DNA from: Jannaschia faecimaris
GTDB taxonomy: Bacteria; Pseudomonadota; Alphaproteobacteria; Rhodobacterales; Rhodobacteraceae
NCBI RefSeq assembly: GCF_900107415.1
Contig: NZ_FNPX01000006.1
Span: 1-64,000, forward strand
Length of the DNA stretch: 64,000 nt
Direction of reading: 5' to 3'
Positions 53,740-63,843 of this stretch are shown one piece after another. The position numbers and the translations under genes were made by a program. Below the pieces are notes generated by a model. The model worked only from the letters and a program-made list of their open reading frames with translations, ran no database searches and was not told where the DNA came from. Each line of letters opens with the position of its first letter. The stretch's first letter is position 1.

Positions 53740-56271
53740 TTATTTCGTTCTTGGCTGGCCCAAAAGGGTCGCCTGCGCAGCGGCCAACTTGGCGACGGGC
53801 ACCCGAAACGGGGAGCAGCTGACGTAATCGAATCCTGCCAACCGGCAGAAGGCGATGGCTTCGGGACTGCCGCCGTGTTCACCGCAAAGTGCCAAAGTCA
53901 CGTCGGGTCGCGCCTTTCTACCGCGCGAGGCTCCCAGCAGGAGGAGCTCTCCCACGCCGTCGACGTCAAGCGTTCCGAATGGATCCTCGGGGTAGACGCC
54001 TTCATTGACGTAGGCCGACATAAACCGCCCCGCATCGTCGCGCGACAGACCATATGTCATCTGCGTCAGATCGTTCGTTCCGAAGCTGAGAAAGGCGGCG
54101 GTTTCGGCAATTTCACCCGCACGCAGGGCCGCGCGGGGCGTCTCCACCATGACGCCCAAGCGGTACTCGAAGGTGCTGTCCGTCTCTGCGCGGACGGCTC
54201 CGGCGATGGCGTCGATCCGGCGCTTGACCAACTCGACCTCTCGCCGCGCGGTGACCAGCGGGATCATGATCTCCGGGCACACTTCCGCGCCGTCGGCGCG
54301 GGCCGCGACCGTGGCTTCAAAGATGGCACGGGCCTGCATCTCGTAGATCTCTGGCACAGCGATCCCGAGGCGCACACCGCGCATCCCCAGCATTGGATTG
54401 TATTCCTGCATCGACTCGATGCGTGCCTTGACCTCCGAAAGCGGCCTATCCAACGCTTCGGCCAACGCGCGGATTCCTTCGGTCTGGGAGGGCAGGAATT
54501 CGTGCAGCGGCGGGTCAAGCAGGCGGATGCAGACCGGCAGGCCGGACATCAACTTGAAAAGCTCCGTGAAGTCATCGCGCTGCATCGGCAACAGACGTTC
54601 CAGGGCGGCGGCGCGATCCGGCGGTGTCTCGGCAAAGATCATCTCGCGCATGACGGTCAGGCGGCTTCCGTCGAAGAACATATGCTCGGTCCGGCACAAC
54701 CCGATGCCGTCAACGCCAAAGGTGCGCGACAGGGTCGCGTCGGCGACCGTATCCGCGTTTGCCCGAATGCCGATGTCGCGCACATCGTCGGACCATTTCA
54801 TAAGGTCTCCAAACGCACCGTCCAGCGCTGGTTCGCTGGTGGGCACGCGTCCGGCAAGGACTTCCCCGGTCGAGCCGTCGATCGTCACTTCGTCGCCTTC
54901 GCGCAGCCGCGTGCCGTTGGCCAGCGTGATGCAGCGCTTCTTCTCGTCCACGGTCAGGCCCGTCGCACCAGTCACGCAAGGCAGGCCGAGGCCGCGTGCG
55001 ATGACGGCGGCATGGCTGGTGGTGCCGCCGCGTTCGGTCAGCACGCCGTCGGCGGCGTGCATGCCGCGCACGTCGTCCGGCGTCGTCTCGCGGCGCACGA
55101 GGATGCAAGGCTCATCCCGTGACAGGCTGGCCTGGGCTGTCGCGCTGTCGAACACCAGCTTGCCGGCGGCGGCACCGGGAGATGCGGCGATGCCGCGGGC
55201 CAGGACGGTCGCACGCGCGGATGGATCGATCTGACGGTGGAGCAGGCGCGAAAGCGTCTCGGGCGCGATCCGCAGCAGCGCTTCGGAGCGCGGGATGATC
55301 CCGTCGCGGGCCAGAGCGGCGGCGGTGGCGACGCTGGCGCGGGCATCGCGTGGGCAGCGTACTGCATCGAGGACGGCCAGGCGGCCTTGGTCGATCGTGA
55401 ATTCGACCTGCATTTCCTCGCGCAGCCGGATGCGGCAGCGCGCGCCCACCTCCAGAAGTTCAGCGTAGACCTCGGGCAGCAATTCCTCGAGCGAGGGGCC
55501 TCGATCGTCGCGTGTCAGGTAGATCGCGTTCTCGCGGTTGCGCAGGGCGTCGCGCCCCATGGCCTGTCCCATGTAGCGGCCTGTGACCTGCGGCTCGCCG
55601 GTGGTTGGGCTGATGAATTGAACGACGCCGGCACCGGACTGCCCCGGACCCATGCCTTGCGCCATGCGCTGAACCACGAGGCCCAGTCCGGCATCGGCAG
55701 GTGCCCCCTTGGCCTGGCGCAGCAGGCGGGCGGAGGTGCCGTCCCAGGCGCGCGCCATGCTTTGCAGAACCACGGACAATTGCGCGGCGATGTCCTGCGG
55801 GAAGGGGGCGTCCATTTCCTCCTCGTAGACGGCTCGGGCGGCCGCGGGCGTGGTCGCCTCGTCGAAGGGTTCTTCGTCCAACCGCATGACTTCAATGGAA
55901 AAAGAGCGGATGAAGCGCAGGTATATCTCATCCGCGACGCAGTCCCCAAGGGTGTTGGAAAGCCAGGCGTGCGCCTTGTCGTTCATGCCAATGTTCAGCA
56001 CCGCGCCGGGCCCGCCCCAATCGGGCGTCTGGCTGGACGACCGGACCGACAGGAGCAGGGGCTGACCCTCGAACAGGCCGATCAGGTGGTTGAGGTCGGG
56101 CATCTTGCCGCCAGCGATGGCGCGCACCGTGTTGAACGGGATCGCGACGGTCTGCGGGACTGACAAGTCCATGCGAACTAGGCGTTGCAGACATTTCGCA
56201 CGACTGCCGTGCCGCTCGGCCGAGATGTCGGCCGTCGGGGTGATGGGCGTGAAACCGGGTGTGTCCAGCAT
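53740..56271 (-). CDS. ppdK: PPDK-like PEP-utilising protein with degenerate ATP-binding domain
   Basis: An 843-residue protein homologous to pyruvate phosphate dikinase. The central PEP-mobile domain is intact, with the phosphohistidine motif GGTTSHAAVIARGLG, as is the C-terminal TIM barrel: RLLDPPLHEFLP, FGTNDLTQMTYG and the essential Cys in LCGEHGG. The N-terminal ATP-grasp half is worn: the expected GGKGxNLAEM is HGSRAKCLQRL, the VRSGARxSMPGMMDT loop is VRSSSQTPDWGGPGAV, and the EFTIxxGKLxxLQTR end has LDAVR. It may not make ATP-dependent phosphohistidine. Shorter than usual (about 880). Upstream of it is glyS, on the same strand. Confidence 0.85.
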   Translation of the reverse strand: MLDTPGFTPITPTADISAERHGSRAKCLQRLVRMDLSVPQTVAIPFNTVRAIAGGKMPDLNHLIGLFEGQPLLLSVRSSSQTPDWGGPGAVLNIGMNDKAHAWLSNTLGDCVADEIYLRFIRSFSIEVMRLDEEPFDEATTPAAARAVYEEEMDAPFPQDIAAQLSVVLQSMARAWDGTSARLLRQAKGAPADAGLGLVVQRMAQGMGPGQSGAGVVQFISPTTGEPQVTGRYMGQAMGRDALRNRENAIYLTRDDRGPSLEELLPEVYAELLEVGARCRIRLREEMQVEFTIDQGRLAVLDAVRCPRDARASVATAAALARDGIIPRSEALLRIAPETLSRLLHRQIDPSARATVLARGIAASPGAAAGKLVFDSATAQASLSRDEPCILVRRETTPDDVRGMHAADGVLTERGGTTSHAAVIARGLGLPCVTGATGLTVDEKKRCITLANGTRLREGDEVTIDGSTGEVLAGRVPTSEPALDGAFGDLMKWSDDVRDIGIRANADTVADATLSRTFGVDGIGLCRTEHMFFDGSRLTVMREMIFAETPPDRAAALERLLPMQRDDFTELFKLMSGLPVCIRLLDPPLHEFLPSQTEGIRALAEALDRPLSEVKARIESMQEYNPMLGMRGVRLGIAVPEIYEMQARAIFEATVAARADGAEVCPEIMIPLVTARREVELVKRRIDAIAGAVRAETDSTFEYRLGVMVETPRAALRAGEIAETAAFLSFGTNDLTQMTYGLSRDDAGRFMSAYVNEGVYPEDPFGTLDVDGVGELLLLGASRGRKARPDVTLALCGEHGGSPEAIAFCRLAGFDYVSCSPFRVPVAKLAAAQATLLGQPRTK

Positions 56272-56464
56272 GGCTCGACCCTCGTCATTGTGCATATGCA
56301 GCATAGCGCATTTTGCGCTGCGGCAAAGGCACATTTACAATGTTGAGACTACGGCATCATTTCTGTCAGGCCAGCCTGTCGGTTAGCGCTAATCCCAAGT
56401 TGTTGCAGGTCTGCACGACGTATGCGGAGCGGGTGATACGCGGGTGATCTGCGTCCGACGCGAT

Positions 56465-58741
56465 TTACGAACCGATTCGCCCAAGATCTGCGATCTGTGC
56501 GCACAGGCGCACAATTTCGGAAAGCAGGTTGAGGCGGTTGCGGCGGACGATCTCGCTCTCGGCGTTGACCTGCACGGCTTCAAAGAAGGCGTCGATGGGC
56601 GCGCGAAGATGGGCCAGCGCGGACATGGCGGCGGGATAATCCTCGGACGCGAGGGCGGCCTCGATGGCGGGCTTGGCGGGGGTCAGGGCGTCGAACAAGG
56701 CGCGCTCCTCCTCCGTCTCGGCCAGCTTGGGGTCGCCGCCATAGCTGTACTCGACGCCATCCTTCTCCTCGGCCTGATCGAGGATGTTCTTCGCCCGCTT
56801 GTACCCCTGCAACAGGTTCTCCCCGTCCTCGGTGGCAAGGAACGCGTTCAGCGCGCGGGCACGGGCGGTGACATTGGCCAGGTCGTCCGTCCGGTCGCCG
56901 GTCAGGCAGGCGTCGATGACGTCGTGGCGGATGCCCTCGGACTTGAGGTGCTGCTTGAGGCGGTCGTGGAAGAAGGCGAGGAGGTCGGTGGAAGCGCTCT
57001 CTGCAAGCCCAGCATTGCGCACGCCATCTTTGTATTGCGCGTCTAAAGCTGCATGAGAACTAACCAATGCCGTTACGTTGGCATCGGCAGAATCTATTAA
57101 GACCTCTCTTTGAGGATGTGCTGTCGGCAATCTCTCACATAAGCGGAGCTCGGTCTTTGCTTCTTCTATCTTGTTGGCAGATATCAGCAGGCTGAGAGAC
57201 CTGTCGGTCTGTTGTATCGAGAATATCCAGTCGCGGAGTTTGTTATAGAGCGGAAGCTCCATATCGGCAGACAACACCAAACGAATGACACCCAACGCCG
57301 CCCGCCGCAGCGCATAGGGGTCCTTGCTTCCGGTCGGCTTCTCGTCGATGGCCCAGAACCCGGCCAGCGTGTCCAGCTTGTCGGCCAGCGCCACAGCGAC
57401 CGAAACGGGCGCGGTGGGCACATCATCCGACGGCCCCAGCGGCGAATAATGCTCCTGCGCGGCGAGCGCCACGGCGGGATCTTCGCCGGCGGCTTCGGCG
57501 TAGTAGCGGCCCATCAGGCCCTGCAATTCGGGGAATTCGTAGACCATTTCGGACGACAGATCTGCCTTGGCCAGACGGGCGGCGCGTACGGCCAGTTCGG
57601 GGTCTGCCCCGACGGCGGGGGCCAATTCGTGGGCGAGGGCCGCGATGCGGTCGATCCGTTCGGATTGCCAGCCCAGTTTGGCATGGAAGGTGACGTTGGA
57701 GAGGGCCTCGGTCCATGTCTCCATGCCCGACTTTGCCACGCGCAGGTCGTTTTCCCAGAAGAACTTGGCATCGGCCAGACGGGCGGACAGCACGCGGTTG
57801 TTGCCGTCCAGGATGGTCGCGCCGTCGTCCGCCGTCTCGCGGTTGGCGACGGTGACGAAGCGGACGATCTTGCCGGATGTGTCGCGGACGGAGAAGAACT
57901 TCTGATGCTCTTTCATCGAGGTCTGAAGCACCTCGGGCGGCAGGTCGAGGAAGGCGTCGCCGATCTTGCCCATCAGCACGACGGGCCATTCGACAAGGCC
58001 CGCGACTTCGGCCAAAAGGCCGGCGTCTTCAACGACTTCCAGGCCCGCGGCGAAGGCCTGATTGGTGGCGTCCTGCCAGATGTGATCGGCGCGTTCCTCG
58101 GACGACAGCACCACCTTGGCGCGTTTCAGCTTGGCTTCGTAATCGTCGAAGGAGGTGACGGCAAAGCGGCCCGGAGCCATGAAGCGGTGACCCTCGGTCG
58201 TGTCGCCCGCGACGATGCCGTCGATGTCGAGCGGCACGACCTCGGCCCCGTCCTCGCGCGTCAGGATGCAGAGGATTGACCGCAACGGGCGCACCCAGCG
58301 CAGCGAACCGTTGCCCCAGCGCATGGATTTGGGCCAGGGGAAGTTGCGGATGGCATGTTCCAGCACTTCGGCCACGATGGCGGCGGCGGGGCGGCCCCGA
58401 TGGGTGATCTTTGCGACGTAGACCTGGCCCTTCTTGTCGTCGGCGACGGTAAGCTGGTCGCGTGTCAGCCCGGTGGAGCGTAGAAAACCCTCCAACGCCT
58501 TTTCGGGGGCGTCGACGCGGGGGCCTTTCCGTTCCTCGGTGGTGGTGGGGCTGGCGTCGGTCAGGCCGTGCAGGGCCAGGGTCAAGCGGCGGGGCGTGCA
58601 ATGGGCGACAGCCCCGGCGTAGGTCAGCCCGGCCTCCACCACGCCGTCGGTGACGAGCTTTTTCAGGTCTTCGGCAGCGCGGCGTTGCATCCGCGCGGGG
58701 ATCTCTTCCGAAAAGAGTTCAATCAACAGGTCGGGCATCAT
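56465..58741 (-). CDS. glyS: glycine--tRNA ligase beta subunit
   Basis: A 758-residue beta subunit of the heterotetrameric glycyl-tRNA synthetase. It begins MPDLLIELFSEEIPARMQRRA, a family opening, and ends in an anticodon-binding-like helical domain (AVQVNAESEIVRRNRLNLLSEI). The start ATG overlaps the stop of the upstream small membrane gene (ATGATG); GAGGGA lies 8 bases before. Length is a little above the usual 690. glyQ lies further upstream on the same strand. Confidence 0.96.
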   Translation of the reverse strand: MMPDLLIELFSEEIPARMQRRAAEDLKKLVTDGVVEAGLTYAGAVAHCTPRRLTLALHGLTDASPTTTEERKGPRVDAPEKALEGFLRSTGLTRDQLTVADDKKGQVYVAKITHRGRPAAAIVAEVLEHAIRNFPWPKSMRWGNGSLRWVRPLRSILCILTREDGAEVVPLDIDGIVAGDTTEGHRFMAPGRFAVTSFDDYEAKLKRAKVVLSSEERADHIWQDATNQAFAAGLEVVEDAGLLAEVAGLVEWPVVLMGKIGDAFLDLPPEVLQTSMKEHQKFFSVRDTSGKIVRFVTVANRETADDGATILDGNNRVLSARLADAKFFWENDLRVAKSGMETWTEALSNVTFHAKLGWQSERIDRIAALAHELAPAVGADPELAVRAARLAKADLSSEMVYEFPELQGLMGRYYAEAAGEDPAVALAAQEHYSPLGPSDDVPTAPVSVAVALADKLDTLAGFWAIDEKPTGSKDPYALRRAALGVIRLVLSADMELPLYNKLRDWIFSIQQTDRSLSLLISANKIEEAKTELRLCERLPTAHPQREVLIDSADANVTALVSSHAALDAQYKDGVRNAGLAESASTDLLAFFHDRLKQHLKSEGIRHDVIDACLTGDRTDDLANVTARARALNAFLATEDGENLLQGYKRAKNILDQAEEKDGVEYSYGGDPKLAETEEERALFDALTPAKPAIEAALASEDYPAAMSALAHLRAPIDAFFEAVQVNAESEIVRRNRLNLLSEIVRLCAQIADLGRIGS

Positions 58742-59277
58742 AGGCTTCCCTCGATCAGAGGTTCAAAATTGGTCCTGTCGGGGCAGGCTTCGCCGACAGC
58801 GGTGCCGTCGTAGGCTTTCTTGCCGCAGTCGTTCAACTCGTGCCAGGCGAAGCCCCGGCCATCGTCGGTCAGGGCCACGATGCGATCGACCCCGAAGGCC
58901 GCGTTCTTGTAGGCGATGAAGGCGCTGGCGGTGCCGTCGTCGATCAGGTCGCCCACGGTTTCGGCGTCGAAGCAGTCGAACCAGGGGGGCGCAATCGTGG
59001 GCGCGGGGGCGATGGCGGGACGCGGGGCGATTTCGTCGGTCAGGGCGGCAAGGTCCAGATCGTGGGCAAAACACGCGCGGAAGCCCAGCGGGGAGGAATT
59101 GGAGGCGATGGCCTGCACATCGGTCGCGGGGATGGTCGTCAGGCCGCTGTCGGAGGTCAGCGTCAGGGTCACCGGCCCTTCGATCACGGCATAATAGCCG
59201 CGCGTCTGCGCATACCAGAGGCCCGCGCCCATCGCGATGGCGGCACCGAGGATCAGGATGACTGCGAATTTGCTCAC
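58738..59277 (-). CDS. membrane-anchored hypothetical protein between glyQ and glyS
   Basis: A 179-residue protein with one N-terminal transmembrane helix or uncleaved signal (SKFAVILILGAAIAMGAGLWYA) and a periplasmic domain with four cysteines (ACFAH, FDCFDAE, NDCGK, GEACPD). I do not recognise a named family; I recall similar genes between glyQ and glyS in Rhodobacteraceae (annotated DUF6446). Its stop overlaps the glyS start, so the operon appears to be glyQ-gap-this gene-glyS, the tight coupling being with glyS. Confidence 0.75.
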   Translation of the reverse strand: MSKFAVILILGAAIAMGAGLWYAQTRGYYAVIEGPVTLTLTSDSGLTTIPATDVQAIASNSSPLGFRACFAHDLDLAALTDEIAPRPAIAPAPTIAPPWFDCFDAETVGDLIDDGTASAFIAYKNAAFGVDRIVALTDDGRGFAWHELNDCGKKAYDGTAVGEACPDRTNFEPLIEGSL

Positions 59278-59452
59278 GGTGGCCCCGGCTGCGTTAGGTT
59301 TCGGGGCGGGTTACACCGCGCCCCGCGCAGGGGCAACCGCGACCGGGGCGCGAGGGACGGGGCAGGGCGAAGGGCCATTGGCCGCCCGAACGGATTACAA
59401 ACGACGACAGAGGGCGTTGATGGTGATGGCAGCGCGCCCGCGCGTCAGGCGG

Positions 59453-60400
59453 TCAGGCGGCGTCGCCCGGTGCGTCGGGGGTCCAGCCGCCGGCTTCGGT
59501 CTGGATGAAGGCATCGGCGCAGGCCTTGGCGAGTGTGCGCACGCGCCCGATGTAGGCCTGCCGTTCGGTCACCGAGATCACGCCGCGCGCGTCCAGCAGG
59601 TTGAAGATATGGCTGGCCTTGATGCACTGGTCATAGGCCGGGTGGGCCATGACGATACGCTTGCCGGTCTTCGGATCCTGCGCGGGGCGCGACAGGATTT
59701 CGGCGCAGTGGGCCTCGGCCTCCTCGAAATGGCGCAGCAGGATGGCGGTGTCGGCGGTGTCGAAGTTCCAGCGGGCGTATTCTTCCTCGGTCTGCTTGAA
59801 GATGTCGCCATAGCTCAGCGGGATGGGCGAGTTCGGGTCGTTGAACGGCATGTCCATGACGTGATCCGCGCCCAGAACGTACATCGCCAGACGCTCCAAC
59901 CCGTAGGTCAATTCACCGGATACCGGATGGCAATCGTGGCCGCCGACCTGTTGGAAATAGGTGAACTGCGACACCTCCATGCCGTCGCACCAGACTTCCC
60001 AACCCAGTCCCCAAGCCCCCAGCGTCGGGGATTCCCAGTCGTCCTCCACGAAGCGTATGTCGTGCAGTTCGGCGTCGATGCCGATGGCCTGAAGTGAGCC
60101 GAGATAAAGCTCCTGAAGGTCGGGCGGACTGGGTTTGATCAGCACTTGGTACTGGTAATAATGCTGGAGCCGGTTCGGGTTCTCGCCGTAGCGGCCGTCG
60201 GTCGGTCGGCGCGACGGCTGCACGTAGGCGGCGGACCAGGGTTTTGACCCCAGTGACCGTAAAGTCGTCGCCGGATGGAACGTTCCCGCGCCCACTTCCA
60301 TGTCGTAGGGTTGCAGGATCGCGCAGCCCTTGGTTGCCCAATAGGTCTGGAGCCTTAGAATGATTTCCTGAAAGCTGCGGGGCGCATCGGGATGGGGCAT
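59453..60400 (-). CDS. glyQ: glycine--tRNA ligase alpha subunit
   Basis: A 315-residue alpha subunit carrying the catalytic site of glycyl-tRNA synthetase. Family landmarks: [98 protein letters not shown] at 60400. It is divergent from the trypsin-like gene (169 bp between starts). Confidence 0.97.
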   Translation of the reverse strand: MPHPDAPRSFQEIILRLQTYWATKGCAILQPYDMEVGAGTFHPATTLRSLGSKPWSAAYVQPSRRPTDGRYGENPNRLQHYYQYQVLIKPSPPDLQELYLGSLQAIGIDAELHDIRFVEDDWESPTLGAWGLGWEVWCDGMEVSQFTYFQQVGGHDCHPVSGELTYGLERLAMYVLGADHVMDMPFNDPNSPIPLSYGDIFKQTEEEYARWNFDTADTAILLRHFEEAEAHCAEILSRPAQDPKTGKRIVMAHPAYDQCIKASHIFNLLDARGVISVTERQAYIGRVRTLAKACADAFIQTEAGGWTPDAPGDAA

Positions 60401-60569
60401 GGCTAAAACCTCGGGCGTCACATGGGTGTCACGGTCGCAACCGCGTCTATGCGGCAACACTTGGGCCGTCAACGCGCGGAGGCATTCCGCCCCGCCCGGC
60501 ACCGGCCTTAACTTTTCGCGCCTAATCAGTGAGGAAAAGATCATCAACTTCCCCGAGCCGAGAGAATCG

Positions 60570-62345
60570 ATGCGTATTTTCCTGTTGATCTGCGTATTTT
60601 CCATTTTTGCCGGCCTGACGAGCAGACCGGCAGAGGCGCAGGATGTGGCCTATGTCCAGATCGAGGCGCACCCGAATCTGGGCGAGGCGAGGTCGCGGGC
60701 GCGGGCCTACGGCTCCATCGTGACGGACATCAATGGCTTTGCCTTGGGTGGGCGGTGGTACGCGATCACGCTGGGACCTTATGATGCCGCGACGGCAACC
60801 GAGACATTGCGCCGGCTGCGCGCTGAAGGATTGATCCCGCGCGACAGCTATGTCTCTGACGGCAGCAATTATCGTGACCGGTTCTGGCCCTTGGGTGCGG
60901 GCGCGATTGCCGTCCCGGTGGCCCCCACGCCCGACACGGTGCCCGACGCAGCACAGGCCCCGGGCGGGAGTACGTCTGACCAGAGCGCGGAGATCGTTGC
61001 GCCGGAACCCGTGGCCGTTCCAGAAGAAACCCGACGGCAGGCCCGGCGATCAGAGCAGTTGCTGAGCCGCGAGGCGCGGATGGAATTGCAGCGCGCGCTG
61101 CAATGGTTCGGGTTCTACACCGCAGCCATCGACGGCAGTTACGGGCCGGGTACGCGCAATTCGATGGCCGCTTGGCAGGCGGCGGCGGGCGTGGCGGATG
61201 TGACAGGTGTTCTGACCACCCGTCAGCGCGCGCGCCTGTTGGCAGAATATGCCACATCGCAGGCGGAGTTGGGCCTGGAGTCGGTGGACGTCGCCGAGGC
61301 GGGCCTATCACTGACCGCGCCGCTGGGCCTGGTCGCGTTTGACCGGATCGAGGCCCCATTCGTGCATTACCAGCCGCAGGATGACAGCGGGGTGCGCCTG
61401 TCGCTGATCTCGCAGGGGGGGGATGAGGCGGCGCTGAACGGGCTCTTTGAGATATTGCAGACATTGGAAATCGTGCCGCCCGAGGGCGAGCGCAGCAAAA
61501 CCCGTGACGCATTCCGCATCATCGGGATCGAACCTGACCGAACCACGCAGGTCTTTGCCAAGCGCGAAGCCGGGCACATCTTCGGGTATATCCTGTCATG
61601 GCCCGAAGCGCAGGATGCCCTTGCCGCACGGGCCTTGCCCGAGATGGACCGGACACTGATGTCGTCTGGGCCCCCACTGCCGCCCGATGCGGGGTTCGTG
61701 CCGTCGGAACAAAGTTTCGACATGGTGTCGGGGCTTGAGGTGCGGCGTCCGTTGCGCGCGGCCTCGGGGTTTTTCGTTGACACGGAGGGCACGGTGGTGA
61801 CCGCTGCCGAAACGATTGCCGGGTGCGGCCGCGTGACGCTGAACCGGTTGCACGACGCGGAAGTGGCGTTGACGCAGGATGGTGTTGCCGTGCTGCGCCC
61901 GCTGACGGGACTGGCCCCGGTTGAAGTTGCGGCGCTGGCCCCGACGGACGGTCGGCTGCGGTCGCCGGTGTCGGTCGGCGGCTTTCCGTTCGGCGGCGTG
62001 CTCGGGGCGGCGACCCTGTCATTCGGGACGCTTGAGGATGTGCGGGACCTGGAGGGTGACACGGGTGTGCTCCGCCTTTCGCTGATGGTGCGGGACGGCG
62101 ATGTGGGCGGCCCGGTGCTGGACCGGTCGGGTCGGGTGGCGGGGATGCTGCTGCCTGCTTCGGGGAATGCGTCGCGGGCGTTGCCCGCTGACGTGACCTT
62201 TGCCGCCAAGGCCCGGACGCTGGGTGAGGTTCTGTCGGCGGCAGGCGTCACCGCGCGGACGTCGGAGGAGACCGTCGCGCTTGCCCCGGAAGACCTGGCG
62301 GCGCGGGCCGTTGGCATGACAGTCCTGGTCAGCTGCTGGGACTGA
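60570..62345 (+). CDS. secreted peptidoglycan-binding protein with inactive trypsin-like domain
   Basis: A 591-residue exported protein. Signal peptide: [25 protein letters not shown]-like segment follows ([21 protein letters not shown], about 25-90), then a peptidoglycan-binding domain 1 ([32 protein letters not shown], about 170-205). The last 200 residues are a trypsin-like (S1C) fold: [22 protein letters not shown] and [21 protein letters not shown]. The usual catalytic His (TAAH/NAHV) is Glu and the Ser of GDSGGPV is Val. It therefore probably binds rather than cuts. The start at 60570 is one of two plausible. Confidence 0.82.
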   Translation: MRIFLLICVFSIFAGLTSRPAEAQDVAYVQIEAHPNLGEARSRARAYGSIVTDINGFALGGRWYAITLGPYDAATATETLRRLRAEGLIPRDSYVSDGSNYRDRFWPLGAGAIAVPVAPTPDTVPDAAQAPGGSTSDQSAEIVAPEPVAVPEETRRQARRSEQLLSREARMELQRALQWFGFYTAAIDGSYGPGTRNSMAAWQAAAGVADVTGVLTTRQRARLLAEYATSQAELGLESVDVAEAGLSLTAPLGLVAFDRIEAPFVHYQPQDDSGVRLSLISQGGDEAALNGLFEILQTLEIVPPEGERSKTRDAFRIIGIEPDRTTQVFAKREAGHIFGYILSWPEAQDALAARALPEMDRTLMSSGPPLPPDAGFVPSEQSFDMVSGLEVRRPLRAASGFFVDTEGTVVTAAETIAGCGRVTLNRLHDAEVALTQDGVAVLRPLTGLAPVEVAALAPTDGRLRSPVSVGGFPFGGVLGAATLSFGTLEDVRDLEGDTGVLRLSLMVRDGDVGGPVLDRSGRVAGMLLPASGNASRALPADVTFAAKARTLGEVLSAAGVTARTSEETVALAPEDLAARAVGMTVLVSCWD

Positions 62346-62363
62346 CGGGCAGCGGTTGGCAAG

Positions 62364-63812
62364 TCAGGCCTGCCAGAACCGCCGGGTGAACAGGACGTAG
62401 ACGACCACCAGCTCCAGCCGCCCGATCAGCATCGCGGCCGACAGGAGCCATTTGGCGGTATCGTTCAGCGACCCGAAGTTGCCCGCCGGGCCTATGGTGT
62501 CGCCCAGACCGGGACCGACATTGGCGACGGCGGTTGCGGCCCCGGAAATGCTGGTCACCATGTCGAGCCCGGTCAGCGCCAGCGCCACCGCAAAGACCCC
62601 CATCGTGACGATGAACAGCACGAAGAACGCCATCACCGAAGACAGCACGTCATCGGTCACGGTGCGTCCATCATAGCGGGGGCGAAAAATGCCGTGCGGC
62701 GAATGGATGCGCTGCAGCTGCGCTTTCACCGCGGCGAACAGAATCTGGTAGCGAAAGATCTTGACCGAGCAGGAGGTCGACCCGGCGCAGCCACCGATAA
62801 GGCCGCAGAAAAAGAAGATCGTGATGATGAACCCGCCCCAAGTCATGTAATCGACCGAAGCGTAGCCGGTGCCTGTCATGATGGACGTGATGTTGAAGAG
62901 CGCCTCCCGCACAGCTTTCTCCGCCGCGTATCCATCGGCCATGACCAGAAATCCGCCGACCAGGCATACCAGGACAACGACGGTGCCGAAAAAGGCCCGG
63001 ACCTGGCTGTCGTGGAACAGGGGCCGGCTGCTTCCGTTGAGAAGCTGGACATAGAGTACGAAGGGGAGTGCCGCCGCCAACATGAAGACCGTCGCGATGT
63101 ATTCGTGGGTGCCCTTGAACGTGCCGAAGCTGGCGTCGTAGTTGGCAAACCCACCCGTCGATACCGTGGTCATCGCGTGGACGATAGCGTCGAAAGTGCT
63201 CATCCCGGCGGCGGCGTAGGCCAGCGCACAGGCGACAGTGATGCCGATGTAGATCGTGGAGATCTGGGCCGAAATCTCGGCCGCGCGGGGCAGGACCTTG
63301 CCCATGGTATCGAAGGCTTCGGATTTGAAGATCTGCATGCCGCCGACGCGAAGTTCGGGCAGGAAGACCATCGCCATGACGATCACCCCGATGCCGCCGA
63401 ACCATTGCAGCAGGCCGCGCCACAGCAACAGCCCCGGCGGCAGGTTGTCCAATCCTGAGATCACGGTCGAGCCGGTCGTGGTGAGGCCCGACATCGCCTC
63501 GAAAAAGGCATCGGTATAGTTGAGGGATGATGCCCCGATGAACAGCGGCAGGGCGGCAAAGATCGGCAGCGCAACCCACACCCCGGAGGTCATCAGGAAG
63601 GTCTGTTGCAGGCTGAGCCGGTCGCGCACCGCGTTCGAACAGGCCAGCGACAGGCACATGCCGACGAGGCCGGTGATCATTCCCGATTCCAGGAAGACGG
63701 GCCAGTGCCCGTTGCCCGCGATCAGGTCGGTCAGCATCGGCAGCATCATCGCCCCGCTCAGGGTCATGAGCAGAAGGCCGATCACATATCCGACGGGGCG
63801 CACATCCAGCAT
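62364..63812 (-). CDS. trkH: TrkH-family potassium uptake protein
   Basis: A 482-residue inner-membrane K+ transporter of the TrkH/KtrB family with the four-fold M1-P-M2 repeats. Pore-like segments such as MSGLTTTGSTVISGLDNLPPG, AMTTVSTGGFANYDAS, ITSIMTGTGYASVDYMTWGG and ATAVANVGPGLGDTIGP carry the conserved filter Gly residues. It works with the NAD-binding TrkA, not encoded here. Stop lies 18 bp from the stop of the convergent trypsin-like gene. Confidence 0.95.
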   Translation of the reverse strand: MLDVRPVGYVIGLLLMTLSGAMMLPMLTDLIAGNGHWPVFLESGMITGLVGMCLSLACSNAVRDRLSLQQTFLMTSGVWVALPIFAALPLFIGASSLNYTDAFFEAMSGLTTTGSTVISGLDNLPPGLLLWRGLLQWFGGIGVIVMAMVFLPELRVGGMQIFKSEAFDTMGKVLPRAAEISAQISTIYIGITVACALAYAAAGMSTFDAIVHAMTTVSTGGFANYDASFGTFKGTHEYIATVFMLAAALPFVLYVQLLNGSSRPLFHDSQVRAFFGTVVVLVCLVGGFLVMADGYAAEKAVREALFNITSIMTGTGYASVDYMTWGGFIITIFFFCGLIGGCAGSTSCSVKIFRYQILFAAVKAQLQRIHSPHGIFRPRYDGRTVTDDVLSSVMAFFVLFIVTMGVFAVALALTGLDMVTSISGAATAVANVGPGLGDTIGPAGNFGSLNDTAKWLLSAAMLIGRLELVVVYVLFTRRFWQA

Positions 63813-63843
63813 TGGATCGGTGTCTGTTGCGGCGCGAGCGGTG

